Positions 33,726 through 46,035 of a stretch of DNA of 64,000 nucleotides are shown in pieces. The position numbers and the translations under genes are program-made. Source of the DNA: Dromiciops gliroides (lineage: Eukaryota > Chordata > Mammalia > Microbiotheria > Microbiotheriidae); NCBI RefSeq assembly GCF_019393635.1, contig NC_057861.1, positions 379,713,815 to 379,777,814 of the forward strand, read 5' to 3'. Positions within the stretch are counted from its first letter, which is position 1. The number at the start of each line of letters is the position of its first letter. The notes beneath the pieces are model-generated. The model made no database searches. It saw only the letters and a list, made by a program, of their open reading frames with translations, and was not told the DNA's origin.

Positions 33726-35859
33726 ATGAAGCTTGATTGATAGATGGTCAGTTTTATTGATTTCTTTAAAAAATTACATAGGATAGACATCTGGAGAGGT
33801 AATAGGGAGAGATATATTTGGAAATGATGGTACTATAAAAGAATATATATGTATACAATTTAAAAATAACTTTAATCCTGAGATTTTTAATAATGAACTT
33901 AAATGTCAATAAGAATGTAATTTTTAAGGAAGAACCTAACTTTTTCTTGCATACTCTTTTTAATGTCATATTAGTTGAGTAAAGAGATAGAATATAAAAC
34001 GTTAACCATGAATCCTCCTAATACTATACTAAGTGGGTCTCAGGAGTCATCATCCATTAAGGAAGATCTTCCATGTTGTCCTATATAGGGATATATAGTG
34101 TTTTTAGCCCCTTACCTAAGTTTCTTTTTAGCTTAGCTCCATTCTTTTAAGAACTTTAACTACTAACTGCAAAGATTAATGTTTCTTTGAAATCAACTAG
34201 CGCTCTGTTCATTGAGCTGCTTACCATAATCCAAGAAGAGATGGAAGCTAAAGTAGTGTCTCCTACACAGAATCGCATTTGAATTTTCCTGTTTTATGCC
34301 AGAATTTTTTTGTCCTTTTGTTAACAAGTAGAAATTCAAAGTCAAGGGAAGGGCAACTCATAGAATATGAGAGCAAAGACAAGTCTGCTAATTGGAAGAT
34401 TGAGCATGCAGTGTGGCATCAACATGAAGATATTGAAAGAATGGACAGGCAAGATTCAGATATCATTAAAAATAAGGTACAGATATATCTAGTAGCTAGC
34501 AAGGATGAGACAGGACACTAAATGAGATCCAAAAAGCAAATAACCTAGGTAGACCCAGTGAGATAAGTGCTAAAAATTAGGCAGGCCAGCTATCAAGTAT
34601 CATTAAACTAGTTAAAGAGAATGAGTTTCAAGATCAGTAAGCACCCTAGTTGGAATAGAAATTGATCAGAGATTTTATTAGGTTAATTTCCTACAGGACA
34701 AAAATGAATAATTTTAGCATTTATTAAGCATTTACTATGTGCAAAGTGCTAAGCCTATGGACAGAAAAGAAAGTCCCTAAAGTCAAGGAGCTTGCATTAT
34801 AATGAGGGAGACAAAAAAATATGGAGGGTTTCATCTGCAAGACATGCAAAAGTCTCATGGCTCTTAGGGTGCAGCAGCAAAACAGATGTTAATGTATCTT
34901 CTCGAATACTTGGCCAGATAAACAAAACTGGGAGAGTTCAATTAAAGGCATTTTGCTCATCCAGTGATATTCTGGGAAAGAAACAGAAACATAAATAGAG
35001 GAGAAGGGAAAGTAAAGAAAAAACATGAGAGAATCAAGGAAAAATAAATTTCTCTAAGCTTGCTGTTGGGATAGTGAAGCTCTTGGCATTGCTTCCATAA
35101 AATATCCTGCTTTAATACAGGAACACCCTGAACTATGATGTGTCCTTGAGGGAGATGTCTTTGTCTTTGTTGTGCCACTTACTGTTCTGTTCTGTATGTT
35201 TTCCACTAATGGAAATGATGAAGTTTAGTCTTTATATGACACCAAACAATCTTGTTTTTCTTGCCAGCCTAGAACCTGAATTTTATTTGAGGTTATTTTT
35301 ATTAACACTTACCATGTCCTTATATTCACTCTTTGTTAGTTGGATTTCCTTGCATCTTCTGTAAATTACTTTTATTTTTACTCTAAGGGCCCTTGCTGAA
35401 TTCTAATAACCTGGCCCAGATAAATTTCTTCTTAGACTCATCCTAGATATAATTGCTGAGCTACTCTTCATGATATTTAAAAGCTATTGGAAAAGAGAAC
35501 AGATAGACAAATGCTGCCCCAATTTTCAAAAAAAAGGCAAAGAAAATCGAAGCTTTGAACTATAGAACATGGAGCTTACTTGGTCCCAAACGTTAGATCC
35601 AGCAAAAATATATACACATTTTAAAGAAGCCAATTTAAACTAGACATCAATAAAATTTCCCTAACAATTAAGAGCTGTGCAAAAATGGGACAGGCAAAGT
35701 TGGAGGCCGATAGGTTCTCTTCCATGGAGATTGTCACTCTACTTGTTATCCAGAGTGAAGGAGACTCTGAGTGGAAAGGAATGTGGCCCAAAACCATAGC
35801 TTATTGGGGCTATCAGAAGATTTTAATATTTAATAACTCTTACTGTAATAATAATTGAA

Positions 35860-36100
35860 AACAACAATAATTTATATGGGGGTTTAATGTTTGAACATTG
35901 TTATGTATGCTATTTCTTCACAATAACACTGTAAGATATGTAATATGATCTCAATTTACCAAATGAGTAAACTGAGACTGAGACTGATTTAAATAATTTG
36001 CTAGTCACTTAATTAGCTAGACACACACATGGTAGATAGGTGATTCAGGAGATATTTGATCTCAGGTCTTCTTGACTCCAGGTTCAATACTTTCTGTATT
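35860..36100 (-). repeat. MIR copy
   Basis: Antisense MIR order: TTTCTTCACAATAACACTGT, then CCAAATGAGTAAACTGAGAC, TCAGGTCTTCTTGACTCC. Full length but diverged. Confidence 0.75.
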
Positions 36101-36543
36101 TTACTATGTATTTGTCCATTTGGACTGTTTTCACTGTTCAATTGGTAAGTATTAGTTCTATCTCTAATTTCTGAGCACTAAGGTCACTAAACTCACATAT
36201 AATAAAAAATAACTTAGAAATAATTCAAAGTCCAGAAATCAATACTAAGGTCAAACTAGTTTTTTATTTCAGAAAATGTTAGACAAGGAGGTTTATTGTA
36301 GTTTGCCCTCCACCCCCATTATAATCATCTCAAGAGAACTTTTTAATTCTTTTAATTGAATTAAATGAACATGAGAAACCAAAAGCACATACAAACATAC
36401 ACACACACAAATCTCTATTTCTTTTGTTATTGACTTTGCTATTGCATTTTAAAAGAATATTAAATTCAATGTGTTGCTTTCAAAACTTCTCCTCTTATTT
36501 ACGTTTCCCTCTAATCTTCCATCTATTCGAATCTGTGCATTTT

Positions 36544-36683
36544 TTTTACAGGGCAATGGAGGTTAAGTGACTTGCCCAGGGTCACACAGCTGCTAAGTGT
36601 CAAGTGTCTGAGGCCGGATTTGAACTCAGGTACTCCTGAATCCAGTGCCGGTGCTTTATCCACTGTGCCACCTAGCTGCCCCC
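36544..36683 (-). mobile_element. Marsupial CORE-SINE, 11-bp target repeats
   Basis: CTGTGCATTTT at 36533-36543 recurs at 36684-36694. The body is a CATTGCCC-type reverse-complement copy with a short T tail. Confidence 0.95.
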
Positions 36684-37044
36684 CTGTGCATTTTATTATG
36701 CTTCATTATATTCCTCTTCATTCTTTTCTACTTTTTTGGTTATGCTATCCTCTTCTCTAACCCTCCCTACATTAAATGAAAAACAATATGAATTCCCAGA
36801 AAAATAAGCATAATAAAACAAAATAATTCAGACTTTTGCCATATCCAAAATATATGTCTTTTTCTTTTCCTTGAACTCCTTATTCCTATGTCAAGAAATA
36901 TGAAGATATCTCTTCTTTAGTCTTTTAGAGATGCAATTGGTTGTTCTAAATGTTCTTAATCTTTTAAAGTAGCTGTTTTTATTATGTTGTTTTTATTGTA
37001 TAGATTATTGTCGATTATATTCACTTTACGGCACATCAATTAAC

Positions 37045-37312
37045 AACAATAACAACGATAGTAGCTAACATTTATGTAATGTTTACTATGTACTAAGCAC
37101 TATGGTAAGCACTTTCCAAATATTATCTGATCCATAAAATAGTTCTGGGAGGTAGGTGCTATTATATTCCCCTTTCAGAGATGAGGAAACTAAGGCAGAA
37201 AGGTTAAGTGATTTGCCCAGGGTCACACAGTGTCAGGGGCCAGGTGAAAAATCAAATCTTTCCAACTATAGGCCCAGTATTCTACCCACTGCACCACCCA
37301 GCAATTTCCTAC
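37045..37312 (-). repeat. MIR copy, near full length
   Basis: TAGCTAACATTTATGTAATG, ACTAAGCACTATGGTAAGCA, GATGAGGAAACTAAGGCAGA and GCCCAGGGTCACACAGTGTC follow the antisense MIR consensus order. Confidence 0.9.
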
Positions 37313-38214
37313 AAATCTTGTCAGTTTTCTCTAGCCACACTCTCTTTTATCAGTTATTACAAGAAAATAATATTTTATTGCCTTCATTTGTATTCCACAA
37401 TTGATAGACACTTGTATTTAGTTCTTTGCAATTATACAAAGAGGTGCTATAAATATTTTATGGGTTCCCCCTCCTTATTCTCTTGTTGAAGGTACAGCAA
37501 TATATTTATAGTGTTTGCAAATATTTAAGCACTATATAAATGGTATTATAAGTAAAATCATTAGCTATTTTTATAGAACAAATAGTAGTGTCACTATGTC
37601 AAAGAGTATACACAGTTCAGTGACCACTGGGGTATCATTTTAAATGGCTCTCTGGAATGGTTAGACCAATTCCTATCTCTTGTCCCAAAGTACACCAGAT
37701 TACCTGTGAGCCCTTGTAACAATTGTCATTTTCCTTTTTGATCATCATTGTCAATATGATAGTTATCAGATAGTCTTATTTCAATTTGCTTTTCTATATT
37801 AAGAATCTGAAGCATCTTTTCAAATGGCTGTATGTCACCTAGAATTCTTCCTTTGAGACCTGCCTTCTCAACTCCTTTGACCTATATATAGTTCAGAATA
37901 GCTGTCACTCATATGTAATTAAATTGATAAGGTATATATTTTTGATATGACCTTTATTAGAGAAAACTGTTGTGAAAATTATTTTCCCCCAGTTAAATGT
38001 TTTCTCAAGCAAAACATAATTTATTCTAAGGTCCATTAAAGCCCACTAGATTTCTTATGGGAAATCAAGAACTGATTGATCCAATGGTTTGTTCCTTCAT
38101 TGCCATTTTGACTTTGAATGAATTCCAATGGGAAACTGAGAGCTAAAATTAATCTTTCTAATCATAATCCTATATAAGCTGTACACACTAGCTTGACCAC
38201 TAGAATAGTTGGAT

Positions 38215-38475
38215 GATAGTAATAATAAAATACTTCTACTATTACTACTACTAGCCTATATGTCAAGAGCTTTACAAATATCTCAATTGAGCCTCTCAAC
38301 AAGTTTGTGAGGTAGTTGCTGCCTTTTTTCCCATTTTACTGTTGAGTAACCTGAGGCAGACAGAGATTAAGTAACTCACCAACATCACATAACTAGTAAA
38401 TGCCTAATGCCAATTTGAATTCAGGTTCAACCTTACTCCAGGCCCAGTTCTCTATCAGTGAGCCAGATGGTTACC
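38215..38475 (-). repeat. MIR copy
   Basis: GTCAAGAGCTTTACAAATAT, GTGAGGTAGTTGCTGCC, CTGAGGCAGACAGAGATTAA and TTGAATTCAGGTTCAACC occur in antisense MIR order. Diverged. Confidence 0.82.
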
Positions 38476-39920
38476 TCAGAATATAAAATACCTATAACAC
38501 TACTCAGGCATTCTGTAACTCTTTTGAATAATATATTATCTTTTGTAAATTGCCAGTGGCTATATTTATATTTGTATTGGGGTGTGTATGTATGTATACA
38601 TGTATACACACATATTCCTACATAGAATTTTATATAAACAGATATAATATTCAATATATAATAAGCATTATATATGTAATATATATAGTATGTGCATATG
38701 TGCATTGTGTGTATATATACACACTTTAAATTGGAGTATATAATTCTGTATACATATGTATGTGTATATTTATACACATATATATGTAGACAAACATATA
38801 TGTGTGTACATATATACTTACACACATACATATACACCAGCAATGTTGGAATTATTGGGGAGGTAATTTGAGTAAAAATGATCTACCCAGGGTCATTCAA
38901 TAAGATAATTTTGGTGCTCTTAGAACCATATAAACCCATTTTGACCAAGCCAAAGGACATGTTATAGTCTCCCCTGCTAACTTACCAAAGCTACTTGGTT
39001 TAATGGGATCTACTTTTTTGGTTACTTGAAATTCCATTATTGGATTACCTAAGAATTGTTACAATACACTATGCTTTTGAATTATTTGACCCAAATGTCC
39101 CCAACTCATTATTTTCTAGAATACTCAAGGAAATCAGAAGTGAAAAGAAAATATTTTGAGTTAAATAACATGGTATATAATCCTGCTTTGATAAATATTT
39201 CTCTTCTAATGTTGAAATATTCTAATATCTATAAAGCCATTTTGTAACTTGGGGGAAATGATTAAAGATTCTGTTTAAAATTAACAGTTCAAAATCAAAC
39301 AGATATTTCTTCATAAATTAGCTGAATTTAATATGTTTGCTCAGCAGCAGTCAACAACAACAACAAAAAACAAATTAAAATAACACAAAGGAGTTGTTAA
39401 TGGACCATGTCATAGTTGTGCAATATTACAGTTGTTTACTATACAATTGAATGATTTGTGACAGTGAGAAGTCATGGGGAGATTTGTTAATAGCATAATA
39501 TCTCTTATGTTTTGCTTCTTTATAATTTACACATTTAAGCTGAGATGAATGGGGAAATGGGAGAAAAGAGTATGGTGTATAAAATATATTGCAGAAGCTT
39601 TTGTATTTGGTGAGCAATTTACTATATTATATTAGCAGGTGGGAGCATTGACAAAATAAAATAGTAGAAAAAAGAGATGGGAAACACCTATTATCCCCAC
39701 CTTCCATCCTTCTTTAGGATAGTTTTTTAAACCACATTCTCTAGTGCTTAATTTATTCTTTGAGAAAATGTAATGTTATCAAGTTTTGAATATTTTAAAA
39801 TATTTTTTCTTTTTATGCAATATTTACTGTCGTCAAATGACCTATATGGAATATATAAAATAATTAATGAAGTTACTCTATCATTGACTGCTCATGACTT
39901 CATTCATTCTTTGGGTAGTA
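38476..39920. other. Noncoding DNA with a TATG-rich microsatellite
   Basis: 38580-38835 is a degenerate TATG/TACA simple-repeat zone that opens a spurious long minus-strand frame. The rest has no recognisable gene or repeat. Confidence 0.6.
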
Positions 39921-39933
39921 AGTTAGACACTAG

Positions 39934-40118
39934 TAGTAGGCCTCCATCAGTCACAGATGACCATGGATCAGCACCTTGAAGAGCCAGAGGCCACAGTGTG
40001 GCTCTGCAGTCCGACATGGGAGCCGCAACTCCTAAGTGACTTATAACCAGTAACTGCTGCATCCTGTGTTGTATCTACTCCATGAGAAGTAGATGGAGTG
40101 TCCTCTCCAGGGCACTGG
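39934..40118. mobile_element. Unassigned 185-bp insertion with perfect 13-bp target repeats
   Basis: AGTTAGACACTAG occurs at 39921-39933 and again at 40119-40131, bracketing a GC-richer 185-bp unit that includes CCATGGATCAGCACC and CCACAGTGTGGCTCTGCAG. Neither end has an A-tail or T-tail; the left end starts TAGTAGG. The structure is that of a short retroposed or otherwise target-duplicating element. I do not recognise the family. Confidence 0.7.
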
Positions 40119-40544
40119 AGTTAGACACTAGAACTTACTTAAGCACTGAGAAATCAGATATCCATTCTGTTAGATATTAACCCAAATCAGAATTACAAAT
40201 GAATCTTATGCCAGAATTCTCACCCTTATAGCTAACTTTTACAATGATTTTTTTTGGGGGGATGGTCTTATATTTAGTTCGACTTACCTTTTGAAGTAAA
40301 TATATTTTATTTTATTTTTTTACTGGTTAAAATATAAGTCTATTACTACACACTAATTAGTTGGGTGATTTCTCCACAAATTATCATATCACTAATCATT
40401 TTTTTTTCTTATTGACACATTATATTTTGACACAGAAGCAACTCTCCTATATTCAAATAACCCCTCAACCAACATTCAAAAAACTCCTCATCCAAAGTAC
40501 TTGAGGACAATAGTTCAGCAAAACAACCTAGTATAATATTTCCA

Positions 40545-40607
40545 ATTACATATATATGTATATATATACACATATACATATATATACACATATACACATA
40601 TACATAC

Positions 40608-40646
<39 letters not shown>

Positions 40647-40650
40647 TATG
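40545..40650. repeat. AT/AC compound microsatellite
   Basis: ATATAC and ACATAT units lead into (AT)n and then an (AC)n run at about 40622-40646. Confidence 0.92.
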
Positions 40651-40794
40651 TTTCCATTTAGGTTGTTAATGATCACATAAACAATTTTTAAAAATTAAAT
40701 AAATTAGTTGAAAAAATTAACAGATTGTTTTTGCATTCATAATTTCTTCCACAATGATTCAGACTCATAGCCTAGAACAGAATAGGGACCATGA

Positions 40795-41835
40795 GGCAGT
40801 CAGTCAACAAGTATTTCTGAAGAACCTGCCATGGTCCAGTTACTATACTAGGTGCTAAAGATATATTTTTAAAAGTTTAAAGATAGTTCCTGTTCTCAAG
40901 GAGCTCAAAGCTTAATTGGAGAAAGCATATTAAAATATGTACTAAAAAGATTAAAAAAATAGGATAAATTTTAGATAATAAAAAGAGAGAATATATTAGC
41001 ATTAAATTTCATGGGAAAAGACTTCTTGTTGAAATTTGGATTTTAGCTAGGACTTGAATGAAGCCAGGGAAGTTAGGAGGCAGAGATGGAAGAGAACATT
41101 ACAGTCTTGGTAGACATCCAGAGAAATTGTATAGTTGGGAATAAAGTATCTTGTGCAAGAAACAGCAAGGAGGGGCAGTTAGGGGGCACAGTGGAGAGAG
41201 AAAGCACTGGCCCTGGATTCAGGAGGACCTGAGTTCAAATCCAGCCTCAGACACTTGACACCTACTAGCTGTGTATCCCTCATTGCCCTGCCCCCCCAAA
41301 AAGAAAAGAAAAGAAAAGGAAAAAAATAGCAAGGGGACCAGTGTTGCTAGATCTTAGAGTACATGGGAGTGAATAATGTATAATAAGGTGTGTGTGTAGT
41401 TATGAAATCCTTTGAATGTAAAAAAAGTAAATTTCCATTTTATTTTCAAAGAGATAAGGAATCATTGGAATTTATGAATTGGGAGGAGTAGAATGACATG
41501 ATCAAAATTGAATGTTAGGAAGATAAATTAGACAGTGAGGTGGAGGGCAGACACGATTAGGGAGATAAGAGGTACGGAGACCAACCAACAGCCTATTAAA
41601 ATAGTGCAGACTTCAGGTGATGAGTCTATACCAGAATATTGGCAGTGGTCTGCTGACACAGCATACTGAAGAGGTCATATATGAGAAATGTTATGGAACT
41701 AAAATTTAACTCGTCACCTAATTACATATTGGGTGTGGTTGAGAAAGTTAAGGCATCAAGGATGAAATGAAGATCGTAAGCCTGAGTGACTGGGAGCATA
41801 GCGATATTCTTGACAATATTAGTGTATGATATGAT
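40795..41835 (+). repeat. Old therian interspersed repeat (class not assigned), copy 1
   Basis: It opens with GTCAACAAGTATTTCTGAAG and TCTCAAGGAGCTCAAAGC. It then runs through GACTTGAATGAAGCCAGGGA, AGACCAACCAACAGCCTATT and GTAAGCCTGAGTGACTGGGA. The same order appears at 63.24-64.0 kb. I know this motif series from many marsupial and placental loci but cannot name its class with certainty. A SINE interrupts it at 41171. Confidence 0.7.
41171..41324 (+). mobile_element. Marsupial CORE-SINE
   Basis: AACAGCAAGG (41161-41170) and AATAGCAAGG (41325-41334) flank it. It lacks the GTGACCCTGGGCAAGTCAC block. The tail is (AAAAG)n. Confidence 0.93.
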
Positions 41836-42035
41836 TATGGATTTGAGTCAGATTAAACTCTGACCATGGGGTCTGGAAGGTACCCAGACCTGCCCCAGTA
41901 TAGTTTGTTAGAAGTTTATTGCTTGTCAAAATTCTCACTGTCTCCTTTAAGTTTTATTGCCAATTAACAGTATTTTTACTTCTGCTCAGTCTCCCCACTT
42001 GTCAGCTACATATTAGTTTTGTCTGTAATCTATCA

Positions 42036-42663
42036 TGTGTCAGAACCCCAGTCAGTGGGTCAGGGAGTTTGCCCACCAATTCAATACTCGGGACTCAAGA
42101 AGAAAGGATGGGACTAGGCACAGAATGCAGCCATTGAGTTGAGACCAGATGTTAAGTAACATTGTCTCTTTTTCTCAGAGCAGAATCCCCTTGGCCTTGG
42201 GGTCCCAACAATGGATTATTCTTTTCTTCCCAACATAGCCAAAGATAAATTTTAACCCTGTCATCCTTATCTTTAGAGACAGGGGCCTGGAGAGGGGAGT
42301 CAGTGGGAACTGTGAGATGTGAAACATCTGACTCTCACTCCCCTGTTTCCTTTTCCTTTGGTTTGACCTTGTTCCCCCTCCCCTTTTCCCCCTTGTCCCT
42401 GGAACACGTATGCATGTCTCCATACGCACCCTGGGTGAGACAGGATTGGATGTTAGATTGTGAGCTCATCCACCCTAGGTGTATGTGGGGACAGTCCTTT
42501 TCAAGATTACTATAAAAACCTAGAGGATTGGGCATATCTTTGCAAGACTTCAATGTGTAATTGGGTTTTGCCCGTCCTCATGAGGATGTAATAAATCTGT
42601 CTCTGCTTGACTTGGTGGTCTCCTCGAGTTATTTGGGTAAACTGAGGCAGTTTGCTCCATACA
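42036..42663 (+). mobile_element. Solo retroviral LTR with TATA box and poly(A) signal
   Basis: A GC-richer block starts TGTGTCAGAACCCC and ends CTCCATACA. A TATAAAAA box lies at 42511-42518 and AATAAA at 42590-42595, 80 bases apart, which fits U3-R-U5 order in plus orientation. No primer-binding site or viral gene follows. Target repeats could not be resolved (start 42036 or 42038; end 42659 or 42663), so it is probably old. Confidence 0.7.
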
Positions 42664-44700
42664 TTAGGAAGTTTGGAAAAGGGCAAAGATAGAAGAAAAT
42701 ACAGATTCAGTTTTGGTCATATTGAGTTTAAAATGTTTATGGGAATGCCATTTTTTATTTCTAATAGGCAGTTGGGATGTGAGCCCAGAGGTTGGGAGAA
42801 AGATCTGATCCCCTCTAAGCAGAAGAAAATGTAAATGGAGAAGTATTCTCAAAACTCTAATCTCTGTCTCTCCAGAGTAAATTGAACTATTACATCAATG
42901 TTCACATAGAACATACTTGAAAATCACCATTGTTCAAGCTTAGAACACTTTGAATTCATTTGCAACCCCCTATTTGCTCCCTAGTGTCCTCCACTGACAT
43001 CTACAGTTTGTGATGGATGTCTGCTTCTTTCTTCCTCCTTGATACTCTGTATCTCTTTGTTTTGGTCCATGCTTTCTACCAAATCTCTTCCTCAAAGATA
43101 AGTTTCAGTGTGACTCTGATGAGTTTGTTCCTAGGTGAAATATAAAGGTCACTTAATGCTTAGGTGGAAAAAAATAACAACAACAACAACAAAACTACCT
43201 CTCCACAGAAAGTCCCATTTCTACTCGCCTTGTAGTCAAGTTTTCTGACAAAGCTTAAAAAGGGAGGTTATGGTAACTTGGGCCTAACCAGAGTAATTTT
43301 ACTGCTGCTAAAGGTCTTACAATGCTTTTAATATTCCTTTAAATTTTGGTGTTCTGGGACAAAGGCAAAGTCATACCACCCTAATTACTCCTATGACAGT
43401 ACAACTTTTGTTCTCTTCCTTATGTGGTTGTTGTCATGCAAGAGTATTTTAAAGTGATTTCAGAGTGTGAATTATGATTATTATTCACTGGTATTGTCCT
43501 CTGTATTATCAACATCTTCTTTAGTTCATGTGTTAATACTAATTTTCATGGTGGCTACAGATTCAAACAAGGTTCTAGTATAAAAAGTTGAGTTCTCTAA
43601 TGTGACCTTGGCTAAAGAGAATCAGATGCCATGAGAAAATGAAAATTATTTAGGAACTGTTTTTAAAGTCATTCTGTTTTATAGCTTGAAAGGATTTGCT
43701 TTTAAGACTCCAGTTGATTCTGGTGACTCATTAAATAAAGCAGTATTTAAGTGGTTTCACAGCTCAGAGGTAAACACAGTCCAGTTCTTAATAAACAGTC
43801 CCCAAAATATCTTATAATACTTCCCCCTTTTCATCTTCATGGCCCTTCGAGCAGGAAATGAACTTATCTACCTAAGAAGTCCAGTCTGGCACTGTATTTA
43901 ATGAAGTAAATAAGACTATAGTGCACACAATTACAGTGGAGACACATTAATGGCTCTGTTGTTGAGAGATAACATGGGGATATTAACAAGCATTGCCATG
44001 AGTGTTCTGCTATAAGTATTTTGACTCAAAAGGAAAATTCATGCTTTAGAACTTACCCATCTCACATCCAGGATGTACATCCCTTAAGATCTTGCTACCC
44101 TTGTAAATTAATCCATGTCAGGAAACTAAAGGTTGCTGAATGAACAGTGTTTGTCTCTCACTTTTTTTTTTAATTTAGAGAGTAACTTTGAGGAAGAACA
44201 GTCATTGACATTGTCTCTGGGGCCTATACTTCTTTGGAAGTTGTTATAAAATTCACCTACACAGAATTTTCTCTACAATGAAGTCACTCTTTTAATTTTG
44301 GGATATTGTATATATTTATAATTAATGATTGGCTTCTCTTCTATATAAGAATAATAATATACTTTAAGCTTTTTTTTCCAATAATGTTATAGATTTATGC
44401 TGATTAACTTACATTTTAGGCCAATCTTTGTATAGGATTTGACTAGTGTTAGGGATATAATTTGTAAATTTGGAACTAAGAAAAGTTTCCTGCTCTCTAA
44501 AGTAATGATAGTGACATCCTTAGTAACTACATGTGAGTCAATTAGTCATGAAATCAAAGGAAAAGACTTCAAAAATCCAACTAGCCCAACCTCCTTACTT
44601 TTACAGATGAGGAAATGGAGATTCAGGATATTTCAGTGACTTACTCAAGGTCATAAATATAGTAAACGTTAAAGGCTGTATCTAAACCCATGGCTTCTAG
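42664..44700. other. Low-copy noncoding DNA
   Basis: No coding similarity is seen. Two thirds of it (43640-44170) is free of recognisable repeats and of normal base composition. A MIR-related fragment occupies about 44560-44700 (TTTTACAGATGAGGAAATGG). Confidence 0.5.
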
Positions 44701-44743
44701 CAGAAAATCAAGCAGTCTTTTCACTGCAAGAATAAGTAATATG

Positions 44744-44887
44744 GGGGGACAGCTAGGTGGTACAGTGGATAAAGCACTGGCCCTGGATTCAGGAAGATCT
44801 GAGTTGAAATCCAGCCTCAGACACTTGACATTTCCTAGCTATGTGACCTTGGACAAGTCTCTTAACCCTCATTGCCCCACAAAAAAA
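44744..44887 (+). mobile_element. Marsupial CORE-SINE, perfect 16-bp target repeats
   Basis: AAGAATAAGTAATATG at 44728-44743 recurs at 44888-44903. The body runs from GGGGGACAGCTAGGTGGTAC to CATTGCCCCACAAAAAAAA. Confidence 0.97.
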
Positions 44888-45141
44888 AAGAATAAGTAAT
44901 ATGTTAAGGTATTCTTAGAAATATCTAGATATAATCAGAAAAAGTAAAGATCTTCCACAGACATTGTTCTTTTTTCTTACTTTTATTTTCTTTCTCAGCA
45001 TGAAAGTAAGCATTTTCTCATCTGCTGCTGGTGTTCTAGATTTTTGGAGCTTGGCTGTGGGTCCTCAGTGACTTTGGAATAGCTTGGTTAAAGCCATCTC
45101 TAACAACTGCCAAATGTAATTCACAGAGAAGGTAAGCCAGT

Positions 45142-45840
45142 CTATTTGAAACAACAGAGTCCTGTGGGCACTAAATGGCAGGCAGCAAATGCCAGGCAAG
45201 TTAAAGCACCACTACCACTATCTTGACCACTATATCCACTCAGATCCAGTGTAGAGAGATCGGACCCCAAGAGCTGTGGGAAGAACACTATCCTCCAAAA
45301 CAGTAGAACTGCTTCCAGCATTGCCTCTACAGCAGTCATTGAAGGGAGAGACATCATTGTGCAGAAGGGAACCATCTTCCTTAACAATCAACATCAGTCC
45401 TCCAACTACTACCAATAGTCATATGGGCACAAGAGCCATGATAATGGCACCATATCCCCAACATTGTTCTTGACATTAGCCCAGTCCTCACAACCCTCAT
45501 CTGGAACGGTTGCTTTTGTGGTGAAAGGATCAGGTATTCCCATCAAATGCCAGTCACCTACCATTTATAAACCATACAAGTGAGCTAAATGAAGGAGGAA
45601 GGCACAGTGAAGGAGAGAAAGGAGAAAGTGAGGGCTGGACAGGTTGATCTACCATCACCACCTTTCTTTATGCACTGATAGAACCATCCCTGGGCCTTAG
45701 ACCAAAAGCCTTCAGAATAATAATGCTTCTAACCCAGAATCTACAGCCATCTTCCTGGGAAGCAACCCCTATAGAATACTGGAATATAGCCAGCCAGACC
45801 TCCTATAGTCACTATAGTCATGTTTTTGGAACACCTGGAA
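45142..45840 (-). pseudogene. Unidentified decayed coding-like segment with a possible membrane helix
   Basis: On the minus strand, frames joined by shifts read PDPFTTKATVPDEGCEDWAN (about 45540-45475). A hydrophobic stretch, AIIMALVPIWLLVVVGGLML (about 45445-45380), follows, then a polar tail ending LYTGSEWI at 45230. The layout resembles the juxtamembrane, membrane and cytoplasmic parts of a single-pass receptor. An upstream stretch contains GWFYQCIK. I do not recognise the gene. At least one frameshift and several stops are needed. It could be chance. Confidence 0.3.
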
Positions 45841-45894
45841 ACAAAAGTTCTTGTCACAAAAATCTCTGACGCAGTCATATTGTGTTATGTGTTT

Positions 45895-46035
45895 ATCTGT
45901 GTATGTCTTTCTGAATATATTTTCCCCTTTCAGATTTTAGCTTGTTCAGAGTCTGTCATATATTTCTATTTGTATCCCAGTGCTTAGCACAGTTCTTTAT
46001 AAAGATTAAGTACTTAATAAATGCCTTCATTATCC
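45895..46035 (+). repeat. L2 3'-end fragment
   Basis: TTTGTATCCCAGTGCTTAGC, ACAGTTCTTTATAAAG and AGTACTTAATAAATGCCTTC follow the L2 3' end. Truncated. Confidence 0.78.

Larger units (their letters stand above)
29769..36480. other. Low-copy noncoding DNA
   Basis: No exon-like region with recognisable protein similarity is seen. It contains an (AG)16 tract, an (AC)25 tract, old MIR and RTE-type SINE pieces and an ATGT-rich zone (33590-33725). The stretch at 34705-34830 resembles the 5' end of the old repeat at 40.8 kb (GCATTTATTAAGCATTTACT). Confidence 0.55.
36480..38085 (-). mobile_element. Old L1/HAL1 3'-UTR copy, interrupted
   Basis: Plus-strand landmarks such as CACAATTGATAGACACTTGT (37396), TACAAAGAGGTGCTATAAAT (37435) and TCAAAGAGTATACACAGTTC (37600) correspond to the L1 3' UTR blocks at 20.05-20.2 kb, with much more divergence. 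A SINE (36544) and a MIR (37045) interrupt it. It is older than the 2-13 kb and 19-30 kb L1s. Confidence 0.65.

Noticed and set aside
34279..34521. 80-codon plus-strand open frame
   Set aside because: Looks balanced, but I see no homology, splice context or upstream promoter; left as noncoding.
38433..38843. 136-codon minus-strand open frame rich in Y, C, I and H
   Set aside because: It is a translation of a TATG/TACA microsatellite; similar artefacts occur at 14815-15087 and 15091-15345.
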